Source of the DNA: an uncultured Mollicutes bacterium | Lineage (GTDB): Bacteria; Bacillota_I; Bacilli_A; RF39; UBA660 | DNA: 10,522 bases | NCBI GenBank assembly: GCA_900543055.1 | Contig: UQQI01000053.1 | Location: 1-10,522, forward strand | Reading direction: 5' to 3' | In this document: positions 1 to 5,644 of the stretch, piece after piece | Layout of the letters: each line of letters opens with the position of its first letter | How positions within the stretch are numbered: the first letter of the stretch is position 1 | Translations under genes and position numbers: made by a program | The notes under the pieces: model-generated | Seen by the model: only the letters and a program-made list of their open reading frames with translations | Told to the model about the DNA's origin: nothing | The model's database searches: none

Positions 1-97
1 TTTTAATCCTTCAAACATAATATTTATACTTGCATTTATATCTCGGTCATTTTCAAAACCACACTCATCACATATCCAGTTTCTAACATTTAAATTT
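1..97 (-). pseudogene. tnpB: TnpB (IS200/IS605 family) C-terminal zinc-ribbon fragment
   Basis: Read on the minus strand, this stretch encodes NLNVRNWICDECGF followed by ENDRDINASINIMFEGLK. This is the second CxxC of the TnpB zinc ribbon plus the DRDxNAxxNI motif of the RuvC-like nuclease active site. The reading frame is open to the left edge, so the last residues lie outside the window. The rest of TnpB should lie at higher coordinates, but this frame meets a TAG at 115-117 and the first CxxC of the ribbon is absent. A different gene occupies that DNA. TnpB is the RNA-guided nuclease/accessory protein of IS200/IS605 elements; this copy has lost its N-terminal bulk and cannot be active. TnpB-like sequence may reach to about position 105, overlapping the stop of the 187-aa gene. 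The family call is firm; the exact breakpoint is not. Confidence 0.85.
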
Positions 98-661
98 TTA
101 TTTTCGATAATATTCTAAAGAAAAATCTAAATTAGAAACCATTACAGATGATGTAATATTAGGTGATTTGTTAGGATACTTAATTTCTAATTCTACATTA
201 GCAACTTCACCTATTTTTAATATATCCTTTTCTTTAATATTATTTGAATTAGCGTATCTCAATTTATAAGTTAACTTTCCACAAACATTTTTATTATCAA
301 CACTGTTATTACCAGAACAGATAAATTTACTTTTATTAATATTCTTAAGTATTGCATCAACGTCTCCTTTATTAGTTAAAGTAAAATAAAAAGTAACTAC
401 ATCACCTGGTTTATTAATAACTACATTATAATTTTCAAGCGACATATTATCAACTATAGGTAAAGTATAAGTAGCACTACCCCTACCTTCAGCACTTACA
501 TTATCAATATGTACTTCAAAGTTATTCGTTCTATTAATAGAAGTCTCTAAAACTGTTGGATTATCTAAGGATATAAATGATATTGAAAGAGCAAGTACTA
601 GTACGAATAAAAATGAAACACTAATTATTTGTCTAAATTTACTTTTAGAACTATATTTCAC
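98..661 (-). CDS. exported beta-rich surface protein of unknown function, 187 aa
   Basis: I do not recognise a named family. The start is GTG at 661-659, chosen because a strong GGAGGTG lies five bases upstream. Residues 1-10 are basic, 11-31 form one hydrophobic segment, and the remainder is polar, so this is a signal peptide or N-terminal anchor followed by an extracellular domain. Residues 68-105 (IVDNMSLENYNVVINKPGD, then TFYFTLTNKGDVDAIL) have the alternating pattern of a beta-sandwich, with the 'KPGD...F.L.N.GD.DA' arrangement seen in secreted surface and fibre-type domains of Gram-positive bacteria. Cys115 and Cys127 could form a disulfide. No LPXTG sorting signal is visible. The gene is a monocistronic unit with its own promoter. 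Its stop codon falls at the junction with a TnpB fragment, and no terminator is visible between them, so the natural 3' end may have been altered. Export is well supported; a matrix or surface-fibre role is only a guess. Confidence 0.75.
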   Translation of the reverse strand: MKYSSKSKFRQIISVSFLFVLVLALSISFISLDNPTVLETSINRTNNFEVHIDNVSAEGRGSATYTLPIVDNMSLENYNVVINKPGDVVTFYFTLTNKGDVDAILKNINKSKFICSGNNSVDNKNVCGKLTYKLRYANSNNIKEKDILKIGEVANVELEIKYPNKSPNITSSVMVSNLDFSLEYYRK

Positions 662-666
662 AAGAA

Positions 667-673
667 CACCTCC
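667..673 (-). promoter_or_regulatory. ribosome binding site fixing the GTG start of the 187-aa protein
   Basis: The minus strand reads GGAGGTG, followed by five bases and then GTG at 661-659. It is among the strongest Shine-Dalgarno matches in the window and justifies the non-ATG start. Confidence 0.75.
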
Positions 674-686
674 ATATTCTAATCAA

Positions 687-715
687 ATTATATCATTAAT
701 TTACACTTTATTAAA
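687..715 (-). promoter_or_regulatory. sigma-A-type extended -10 promoter for the 187-aa gene
   Basis: On the minus strand a perfect TATAAT (692-687) is preceded by TGA, giving the extended -10 form TGnTATAAT. A weak -35, TTTAAT (715-710), lies 17 bases upstream. The predicted transcript would begin near 680, leaving a leader of about 19 bases that carries the GGAGGTG site. The placement just after the preceding operon's terminator fits an independent unit. Confidence 0.6.
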
Positions 716-734
716 ATAATATTTAAATTTATAG

Positions 735-757
735 AAAAAAAGAGGCTATCTACCTCT
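735..757 (-). terminator. intrinsic terminator after the 152-aa gene
   Basis: The minus strand has AGAGG, a seven-base loop, CCTCT, then a run of T. The stem is only five base pairs but is followed directly by about seven T. The TAG stop of the 152-aa gene (746-748) lies inside the loop, so the terminator overlaps the coding end. It closes the peptidase-trmH-rimM-trmD operon. Confidence 0.7.
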
Positions 758-1204
758 ACCATTTTCCTTATTAAGCATTTCCATATAACTATTATGTATC
801 TCTAATATACGATTATTTAATTCTTTTTGTAAAATAACTAATTGTTTAGACATGTGTTCTAACTCTTTTCTAGTTAAAAAATTACGATATTCATTTTTCA
901 CCATTAATCTAAATTTTTCTATTTGATTTAGTGCCTCACGATAACTTCCATCAGAATCATCTCCATCATCTTCAATCAACACTTCTGTTAAATAATTAAC
1001 TAATTGACTATATCTATGCATTACTTTGGAAGCTGCTATTGGATTAGCAAGATTTTTACTTACTACTTTTATCTCTCTTATTTCACTTCCAGCAACAGAA
1101 AAAACCTTTTTCTTTCCACCCATCAAAAAACCATTAATATCCATAAATTCAGTTTTATCAAGAACCTTACCCTTATTATCATAATCATCATATACTTTAT
1201 ACAT
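746..1204 (-). CDS. conserved-looking hypothetical protein at the end of the trmD operon, 152 aa
   Basis: I do not recognise a family. The protein is soluble, with no signal peptide or membrane segment. Residues 1-70 look like a small mixed alpha/beta region (KVLDKTEFMDINGFLMGGKK, EIREIKVVSKNLANPIAASK). An acidic linker, IEDDGDDSDG, follows at 77-86. Residues 88-147 are helical with heptad-like hydrophobic spacing (YREALNQIEKFRLMVKNEY, LEHMSKQLVILQKELNNRIL), suggesting a coiled coil or helical hairpin. The tail, GRGR, is basic. ATG at 1204 sits 10 bases after the trmD stop with only a weak site (GGTGAT), so translation may be coupled to trmD. In many Bacillota rplS follows trmD; here this gene takes that place. 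Its position suggests a link to RNA or ribosome biology, but the sequence gives no direct evidence. Confidence 0.8.
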   Translation of the reverse strand: MYKVYDDYDNKGKVLDKTEFMDINGFLMGGKKKVFSVAGSEIREIKVVSKNLANPIAASKVMHRYSQLVNYLTEVLIEDDGDDSDGSYREALNQIEKFRLMVKNEYRNFLTRKELEHMSKQLVILQKELNNRILEIHNSYMEMLNKENGRGR

Positions 1205-1214
1205 AATATCACCA

Positions 1215-1886
1215 CTACTTTTCTAATAAATCTGGTCTTCTTAACTTTGTTTTTTTAATACTCTCTTCTAATCTATATTCAGCAATTCTTTTGTGATCTC
1301 CTGAAACTAGGACTTCTGGTACTTCCATTCCTTCAAAAACACGAGGCTTTGTATAAGTTGGATAATCAAGTAAATATGACTCACTAAAAGAATCACCCAA
1401 GTGACTTCTTTCATTAATTACACCAGGAATAAGTCTTGCTACTGAATCAACTAACACCATAGCAGGAACTTCTCCCCCAGTAAGAACATAATCTCCTATA
1501 CTAATTTCCATATCACAAATACTACGAATTCTCTCATCAAATCCCTCATAATGACCACATATTAAAATTAAATGCTCTTCACTACATAAATCATATGCCA
1601 TCTTTTGTTTATAAGGAATACCATCAGGAGTAAGTAATATAACTTTAGAATTTTCTTTTCTAATACTTTTAACACAATCAAATATAGGTTGAGCCATAAG
1701 TACCATCCCAGCTCCTCCACCATATGGAGTATCATCTACTTTATTGTGAGGATCATTAGTAAAATCTCTAAAATTAATTAAATTAATTTCTATTTTACCA
1801 TCAGCAATTGCTCTTTTTAAAATTGACTCTTGAAATACGCCATCAAACATATTAGGAAAAAGAGTTAATATATCAATCTTTAACAT
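1215..1886 (-). CDS. trmD: tRNA (guanine-N1-)-methyltransferase TrmD
   Basis: TrmD methylates G37 of tRNAs that read codons beginning with C (Leu, Pro, Arg), using S-adenosylmethionine, and so prevents +1 frameshifting. The trefoil-knot SPOUT signatures are present: LLTPDGIPYKQ (84-94), ICGHYEGFDERI (109-120) and SIGDYVLTGGE (129-139). Arg151 (in RLIPGV) and Asp165 (in DSFS) align by spacing with the catalytic Arg/Asp pair known in E. coli and Haemophilus TrmD (R154, D169). The C-terminal tRNA-binding region follows from YPTYTKP. At 223 aa it is slightly shorter than the usual 240-255, with the ending at KLRRPDLLEK trimmed. ATG at 1886 follows the rimM stop directly, with GGAGGT inside the last rimM codons, six bases upstream. 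The protein is cytoplasmic, probably dimeric and usually essential. Confidence 0.97.
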   Translation of the reverse strand: MLKIDILTLFPNMFDGVFQESILKRAIADGKIEINLINFRDFTNDPHNKVDDTPYGGGAGMVLMAQPIFDCVKSIRKENSKVILLTPDGIPYKQKMAYDLCSEEHLILICGHYEGFDERIRSICDMEISIGDYVLTGGEVPAMVLVDSVARLIPGVINERSHLGDSFSESYLLDYPTYTKPRVFEGMEVPEVLVSGDHKRIAEYRLEESIKKTKLRRPDLLEK

Positions 1887-2369
1887 CTACATACCTCCAA
1901 TTAAACTTACATGTATCTCTTTTTTTTCTTTATCAATACTTTTTATAATAGGAGAATTATAAGGAATTAAAACTTCATGAGAAAATTCTACTCTAAGTAT
2001 TTTATTAGTACTGCTAGCCATAAAAATCTCAGTTATTTTACCAATATTTCTATCTTCATCAATTACCTTAAATTTAATTAAATCTTCATCAAGTACCTCA
2101 TCATCTGATAAAACTAATTTATCTTTATCAAAATATACTTTCTTTTTCATAAGAAACAAAACATCATTAATATTATTATATCCATCCAAAGTAATCATAT
2201 CAAACATCTTATGTCTTCTATGACTATTAATTTTATATTCAATATCATCAACTAAAATATTATTCCCAACTACAAAGACTTTATCTTTAAAAGGAAAATC
2301 ACTAAGTAATCTAATTTCTCCCTTTATTCCATGTGTATTTACAATCTTACCAATATATACTTTATTCAT
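1887..2369 (-). CDS. rimM: 16S rRNA processing/30S maturation factor RimM
   Basis: RimM helps assemble the head of the 30S subunit by binding S19 and 16S rRNA. The N-terminal beta-barrel domain opens with the family signature YIGKIVNTHGIKGEIRLLSD (5-24). A PRC-barrel domain follows from about residue 92 (EDLIKFKVIDEDRNIGKITE) and includes the usual VLIPYN segment near 133. The length of 160 aa is slightly below typical (about 165-175). ATG at 2369 lies two bases after the stop of the TrmH-family gene, with a GGGGAG site in that gene's final codons. The stop abuts the trmD start. The rimM-trmD pairing is the classic arrangement; rpsP, which often precedes rimM, is absent here. Confidence 0.95.
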   Translation of the reverse strand: MNKVYIGKIVNTHGIKGEIRLLSDFPFKDKVFVVGNNILVDDIEYKINSHRRHKMFDMITLDGYNNINDVLFLMKKKVYFDKDKLVLSDDEVLDEDLIKFKVIDEDRNIGKITEIFMASSTNKILRVEFSHEVLIPYNSPIIKSIDKEKKEIHVSLIGGM

Positions 2370-2371
2370 AC

Positions 2372-3106
2372 TTATCTCCCCAATTCATATAATAAAATAC
2401 TACAAGCAATCGCAACATTTAAACTTTCAACTTGACTATTCATATTTATATATAGATTCTTATCACACATTTTTTGAATACTTTGTCTAACACCATTACC
2501 TTCATTTCCCATTATAAGACAAAATGCCTTCTTAGAAGAAGAATCAAGCTTTCTAACATCAATTCCATATTCAACATTTGTACCATATACAACTATATTT
2601 TTACTCTTTAAATAATTTATTGCAGCATCAGCATTCATGCTAATTATATTTATGTGAGCAAACATTCCTTGTGTTGCTCGTAAAACTTTAGGATTATATA
2701 AATCAACAGTATTTTCAGAAAGTATTATAGTATCAATATTAAATGCAACCGCACTACGTATTATAGTTCCTAAATTTCCCGGGTCCTGTACCTCATCAAG
2801 TAAAAGTATTCTACTACCTATAATTTCATTATTAGTATTCTTCTTACACACAGCCATTATCGTAGGAGGTGTATCCATTGTACTAATCTTCTTCATAACT
2901 TCAAGACTTACATATGTATATGGAAGTTTAATTGGAATAACCTCTTCCTCTAAAACAATTAATTCAGTCGCAATATTTGCCTTATATGCTTCAAGTACTA
3001 AATGCATTCCTTCTACTATAAACGTATTAGTAAGATCACGATACTTTCTTTTTTGTAACTTAACTAATCCTTTAACTTTTTCATTATCTAAACTAGTGAT
3101 AACCAT
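2372..3106 (-). CDS. TrmH/SpoU-family RNA 2'-O-ribose methyltransferase
   Basis: A SPOUT methyltransferase that transfers a methyl group from S-adenosylmethionine to a ribose 2'-OH, most likely on rRNA. Residues 1-90 match the substrate-binding N-terminal domain (RKYRDLTNTFIVEGMHLVLE at 20-39). The three family motifs follow: motif 1 VQDPGNLGTIIRSA (106-119, with Asn111 and the catalytic Arg117), motif 2 IMGNEGNGV (198-206) and motif 3 ESLNVAIACSILLYE (227-241). The length of 244 aa is normal. Its start codon overlaps the peptidase stop by one base (TAATG), with AAGGAG just upstream, so the two are probably translationally coupled. It most resembles the YsgA-type proteins found next to pheST in Bacillus; here pheST lies on the other side of two surface-protein genes. 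The target nucleotide cannot be deduced. Confidence 0.93.
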   Translation of the reverse strand: MVITSLDNEKVKGLVKLQKRKYRDLTNTFIVEGMHLVLEAYKANIATELIVLEEEVIPIKLPYTYVSLEVMKKISTMDTPPTIMAVCKKNTNNEIIGSRILLLDEVQDPGNLGTIIRSAVAFNIDTIILSENTVDLYNPKVLRATQGMFAHINIISMNADAAINYLKSKNIVVYGTNVEYGIDVRKLDSSSKKAFCLIMGNEGNGVRQSIQKMCDKNLYINMNSQVESLNVAIACSILLYELGR

Positions 3107-3744
3107 TAAAACTCCTTCATTTCTTCTCTATATTTTCTATAATCAGGCATATTATCTTCTACTAATTTCCAAAATCTATCTGAATGATCTCCATGTATTA
3201 AATGACTAAGTTCGTGAACAATAACATAATCTAAATACTTTGTATCTCTTTTAATAAGTTCTAAATTCAAAGTAATAATATGAGTAAGTACATTACATAC
3301 TCCCCATCTACTAGTCATCTTTCTAATTCTTAACTTTGGATAAGGAATCTTTCTAGTAAAATTATTATAATTATAATCAAGCCTTTCTAAAAACAAAGCC
3401 TTAGCCTGCACCTTATACCACTTATCAATATCAAAAGAATTGCCAATATATACTTTATCACCTGAAAAAGAAATATCATCTCCATCAATATAAATAACTA
3501 CATATTGTTTACCAAGATAATAAAAACCATTATTATTTTTAACCTTAGTTTCTTGAAAATCAATCATTCTACAAATTCTATCATAGTTTTCACGAATAAG
3601 TTTTTTAATAGAAAACATTGAAACAAAATAATTAGTAGTAACATGTATTTTTAAATCTTTTTTTACTCTAATATATGTATTTTTATTACTTTTTTTCTTT
3701 TCAATAACTATATCATATTCTTTATCATTATAACTAAGTTGCAT
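3106..3744 (-). CDS. YgjP-like (DUF45/WLM-type) zinc metallopeptidase-domain protein
   Basis: The C-terminal half carries the family core: RKMTSRWGVC (141-150), then ITLNLELI (157-164), then YVIVHELSHLIHGDHSDRFW (173-192). His177 and His181 of HELSH, with His187 further on, are the likely zinc ligands and Glu178 the general base. Residues 1-120 form the beta-rich N-terminal part usual in this family (212 aa is close to typical), beginning with a segment like KNTYIRVKKDLKIHV. No signal peptide or membrane helix is visible, so it acts in the cytoplasm. Physiological substrates of the family are poorly known. The gene leads a five-gene operon with RNA-modification and ribosome-maturation genes. 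ATG at 3744 has only a weak site (GTGGTGG, four bases away). Confidence 0.9.
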   Translation of the reverse strand: MQLSYNDKEYDIVIEKKKSNKNTYIRVKKDLKIHVTTNYFVSMFSIKKLIRENYDRICRMIDFQETKVKNNNGFYYLGKQYVVIYIDGDDISFSGDKVYIGNSFDIDKWYKVQAKALFLERLDYNYNNFTRKIPYPKLRIRKMTSRWGVCNVLTHIITLNLELIKRDTKYLDYVIVHELSHLIHGDHSDRFWKLVEDNMPDYRKYREEMKEF

Positions 3745-3764
3745 ATAACCACCACTATCATTTT

Positions 3765-3793
3765 ACTATAAAAGAAAAGAAAAATAAAGAAAA
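3765..3793 (-). promoter_or_regulatory. possible promoter of the peptidase-trmH-rimM-trmD operon
   Basis: A candidate -10, TATAGT (3770-3765 on the minus strand), has a poor -35 (TTTTCT, 3793-3788) at 17 bases. A start near 3758 would leave a leader of only about 14 bases. The serpin gene upstream ends in a terminator, so some promoter is expected in this gap, but the match itself is weak. Confidence 0.3.
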
Positions 3794-3802
3794 CATCAAA
3801 AG

Positions 3803-3829
3803 AAAAAAGGTAATATCATTACCCTTTTT
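3803..3829 (-). terminator. intrinsic terminator after the serpin gene
   Basis: A 12-bp hairpin with one G-U pair: on the minus strand five A and GGGTAAT, loop GAT, ATTACC and six T. It starts immediately after the TAG stop of the serpin gene (3830-3832). The A-run on the left arm gives a T-run on the opposite strand, but no gene there would use it. Confidence 0.88.
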
Positions 3830-5548
3830 CTAATAATTATCACGAGGTTCATAAACAGAACCAGTAAACCAAACCTCTCCAGTTGATTTATCTCTAATTA
3901 CATACATAAATGGTTTATCAAAAGTTAAATCGATTTCTTCAACAGGTACCTCATATTCATAATCAAAAGAAGGACAAGATGCTGATCCCATTCCTCCTAC
4001 AACAGTAACAGCAGATGCTTTAATACCATCATTAGAAAAATCAATATTTGCTTTATGAATAGCTTTACTAATAAACTCTCCACTACTATTTTTCATCATA
4101 CCAGATAAATCTGCTTTTGATGCATCAAATATGTCCTTTACACCAAGAGATTTTAAATCATTAGCTAATTTTAATTCATAATCATACTTAAAGAATGGAA
4201 TAAATCCTTTAATCTTATAAACTTTACCATATTCAAAACTACTTAACTCAAGAGGTTTTAAACTACTTATAAGTTTAGATATACTCTTAGCATTAGTCTT
4301 ATTAATAAACTCTTCTAAAGAAACTTTATTAGGCATAATTCCTACATATTGTAATGTAGTATTATCATAAGTTTTTAAATCTTTAGCAAATAATTTAACA
4401 TCATCATTTGTATAAAATAAGAAATCAGTTGATGAATCTATTTGTTTATAATTTTCACCAAGAGTTTTAATATACTCATTAACAAAACTCTTTATTTGCT
4501 CTTCTGTATTTTCTTCTCCACATTGAGGATTTTTTAAATATTCTCTATATTTTTCTTCAATAAACTTTCTAATATTATCTTCACCAAGCTCTTTAATAAT
4601 ATCATAATTATTAATAGATGCTCCAATCTGTGCAGCTTTTGCCTGTACTGCTCCATTATTAAATGATATTGTACTAAACTGACTCTTATCCTGAATTAAA
4701 GGAACAAAGTCTTCATATTTTTCATGAGCATAGTCTACTGAATAACGTTTCTCATCTACTTTACTATCACTTTGTTCCCATTGTAACTTATAGTTCCAAT
4801 CCATATCAATAGCAAGTGAATTGACAAGTAAGAAGTCAAGATTATTAACATCTGTATCTTTTAAAACATTGTTTAATAAATTTAGAGTCTTTTTACTAAT
4901 CCAATTATTAACATTAGTAGCCGTTGTAAAATTATCATAAATAACTTCTGCTCCATACTTAGTAGATAAATTATTTGTATAATCAGAAACTATTGTATCC
5001 TTCATATCACTTTTTATAAACATAGCATTAGCAAGTGATAAATGTTCACTATTGGTATATTTCTTAGATTTATAATCTCCAATTAAAGCATTAATTTGAG
5101 CCTTACTATCTCCCTTAGTTCCTTCTTGTAACATTGCAAGTGCATACTTTATAGATAAAGGACTATAAATCGCATTCTTTTTAGCATTCTCAAGTTGTAA
5201 AAAATATAAATCAAAGTCAGATAAATCATTACCTTCCATTCTATAAGCAGACTTATACTCTTTCTTTTCATTAGATACTTGCTCTTTTTTATTATCTTTT
5301 CCATTAAAGAAATAAAAATAACTAAATGCTCCTCCAATAATAAAAATTAAAATAATAACTATAATAATTATTTTTTTCTTATTATTTTTCTTTTGCTTTT
5401 TAGAAACTTCATCATCAAGTTCTTTAGCTTTATCAACTACTTTTTTCTCTTCTTCATCTAAACCATTCTCATCTTTTACATATACATCTTGTGTTTCTGA
5501 TGCAACATCTTCTTTTTCATTATTTGTTGCAACTTCTTCTTTTTCCAT
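3830..5548 (-). CDS. membrane-anchored serpin-family protein, 572 aa
   Basis: Serpins trap serine or cysteine proteases by inserting a cleaved reactive loop into a beta-sheet. Residues 1-58 are a charged, acidic, Lys-ending cytoplasmic tail. Residues 60-82 (IIIIVIILIFIIGGAFSYFY) form one membrane helix. The serpin domain begins near 105 and lies outside the cell. Family motifs: NAIYSPLSIKYALAMLQEG (125-143), NNWISKKT (214-221), LLVNSLAIDMDW (240-251), IPFFKYDYELKL (450-461), LGVKDIFDASKADLSGM (468-484), the hinge NDGIKASAVT (506-515) and the C-terminal FDKPFMYVIRDKSTGEVWF (543-561). The hinge has small residues at P12-P10, which favours inhibitory activity, but P14 is Ile and P13 Lys. Between 251 and 405 the domain holds about 90 residues more than a typical serpin, and the loop is also lengthened. 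The start is ATG 5548 (good AAGGAG), not an in-frame GTG 27 bases upstream. Monocistronic, between a promoter and a strong terminator. The target protease is unknown. Confidence 0.92.
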   Translation of the reverse strand: MEKEEVATNNEKEDVASETQDVYVKDENGLDEEEKKVVDKAKELDDEVSKKQKKNNKKKIIIIVIILIFIIGGAFSYFYFFNGKDNKKEQVSNEKKEYKSAYRMEGNDLSDFDLYFLQLENAKKNAIYSPLSIKYALAMLQEGTKGDSKAQINALIGDYKSKKYTNSEHLSLANAMFIKSDMKDTIVSDYTNNLSTKYGAEVIYDNFTTATNVNNWISKKTLNLLNNVLKDTDVNNLDFLLVNSLAIDMDWNYKLQWEQSDSKVDEKRYSVDYAHEKYEDFVPLIQDKSQFSTISFNNGAVQAKAAQIGASINNYDIIKELGEDNIRKFIEEKYREYLKNPQCGEENTEEQIKSFVNEYIKTLGENYKQIDSSTDFLFYTNDDVKLFAKDLKTYDNTTLQYVGIMPNKVSLEEFINKTNAKSISKLISSLKPLELSSFEYGKVYKIKGFIPFFKYDYELKLANDLKSLGVKDIFDASKADLSGMMKNSSGEFISKAIHKANIDFSNDGIKASAVTVVGGMGSASCPSFDYEYEVPVEEIDLTFDKPFMYVIRDKSTGEVWFTGSVYEPRDNY

Positions 5549-5554
5549 TAATAT

Positions 5555-5560
5555 CTCCTT
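5555..5560 (-). promoter_or_regulatory. ribosome binding site deciding the serpin start
   Basis: AAGGAG on the minus strand lies six bases before ATG 5548. The longer in-frame alternative, GTG at 5575, has no comparable site and would sit only about three bases after the predicted transcription start. The 572-aa protein is therefore preferred over 581 aa. Confidence 0.8.
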
Positions 5561-5584
5561 CCTAGGCACACTCACCTTACCATA

Positions 5585-5613
5585 ATAATAAACCTTTAAA
5601 ATAAATAAAACAA
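5585..5613 (-). promoter_or_regulatory. sigma-A-type promoter of the serpin gene
   Basis: On the minus strand TTGTTT (5613-5608) and TATTAT (5590-5585) are separated by exactly 17 bases. The transcript would start near 5578, leaving a leader of about 30 bases with the AAGGAG site. The -35 element starts just beyond the T-run of the preceding gene's terminator. Confidence 0.6.
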
Positions 5614-5614
5614 G

Positions 5615-5644
5615 AAAAAAAGAACTAAATTATCAATTAGTTCT
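5615..5644 (-). terminator. intrinsic terminator after the 279-aa membrane protein
   Basis: Minus strand AGAACTAA, an eight-base loop, TTAGTTCT, then a T-run. The 8-bp stem is A/T-rich but is followed by six further T. The left arm includes the last sense codons (Arg-Thr-Asn), and the TGA stop (5635-5633) lies in the loop. Confidence 0.72.

Noticed and set aside
1004..1258. Plus-strand open frame of 84 codons rich in Ile, Phe and Tyr
   Set aside because: It lies antisense over the 152-aa gene and the end of trmD, has a composition typical of reversed AT-rich coding DNA, and has no convincing ribosome site.
5149..5337. Minus-strand open frame of 62 codons
   Set aside because: It is an out-of-frame shadow within the serpin gene's membrane-helix and N-terminal domain region.
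5549..5575. Nine-residue N-terminal extension of the serpin from a GTG start
   Set aside because: It lacks a Shine-Dalgarno site and would begin almost at the predicted transcript start, while ATG 5548 has an ideal AAGGAG.
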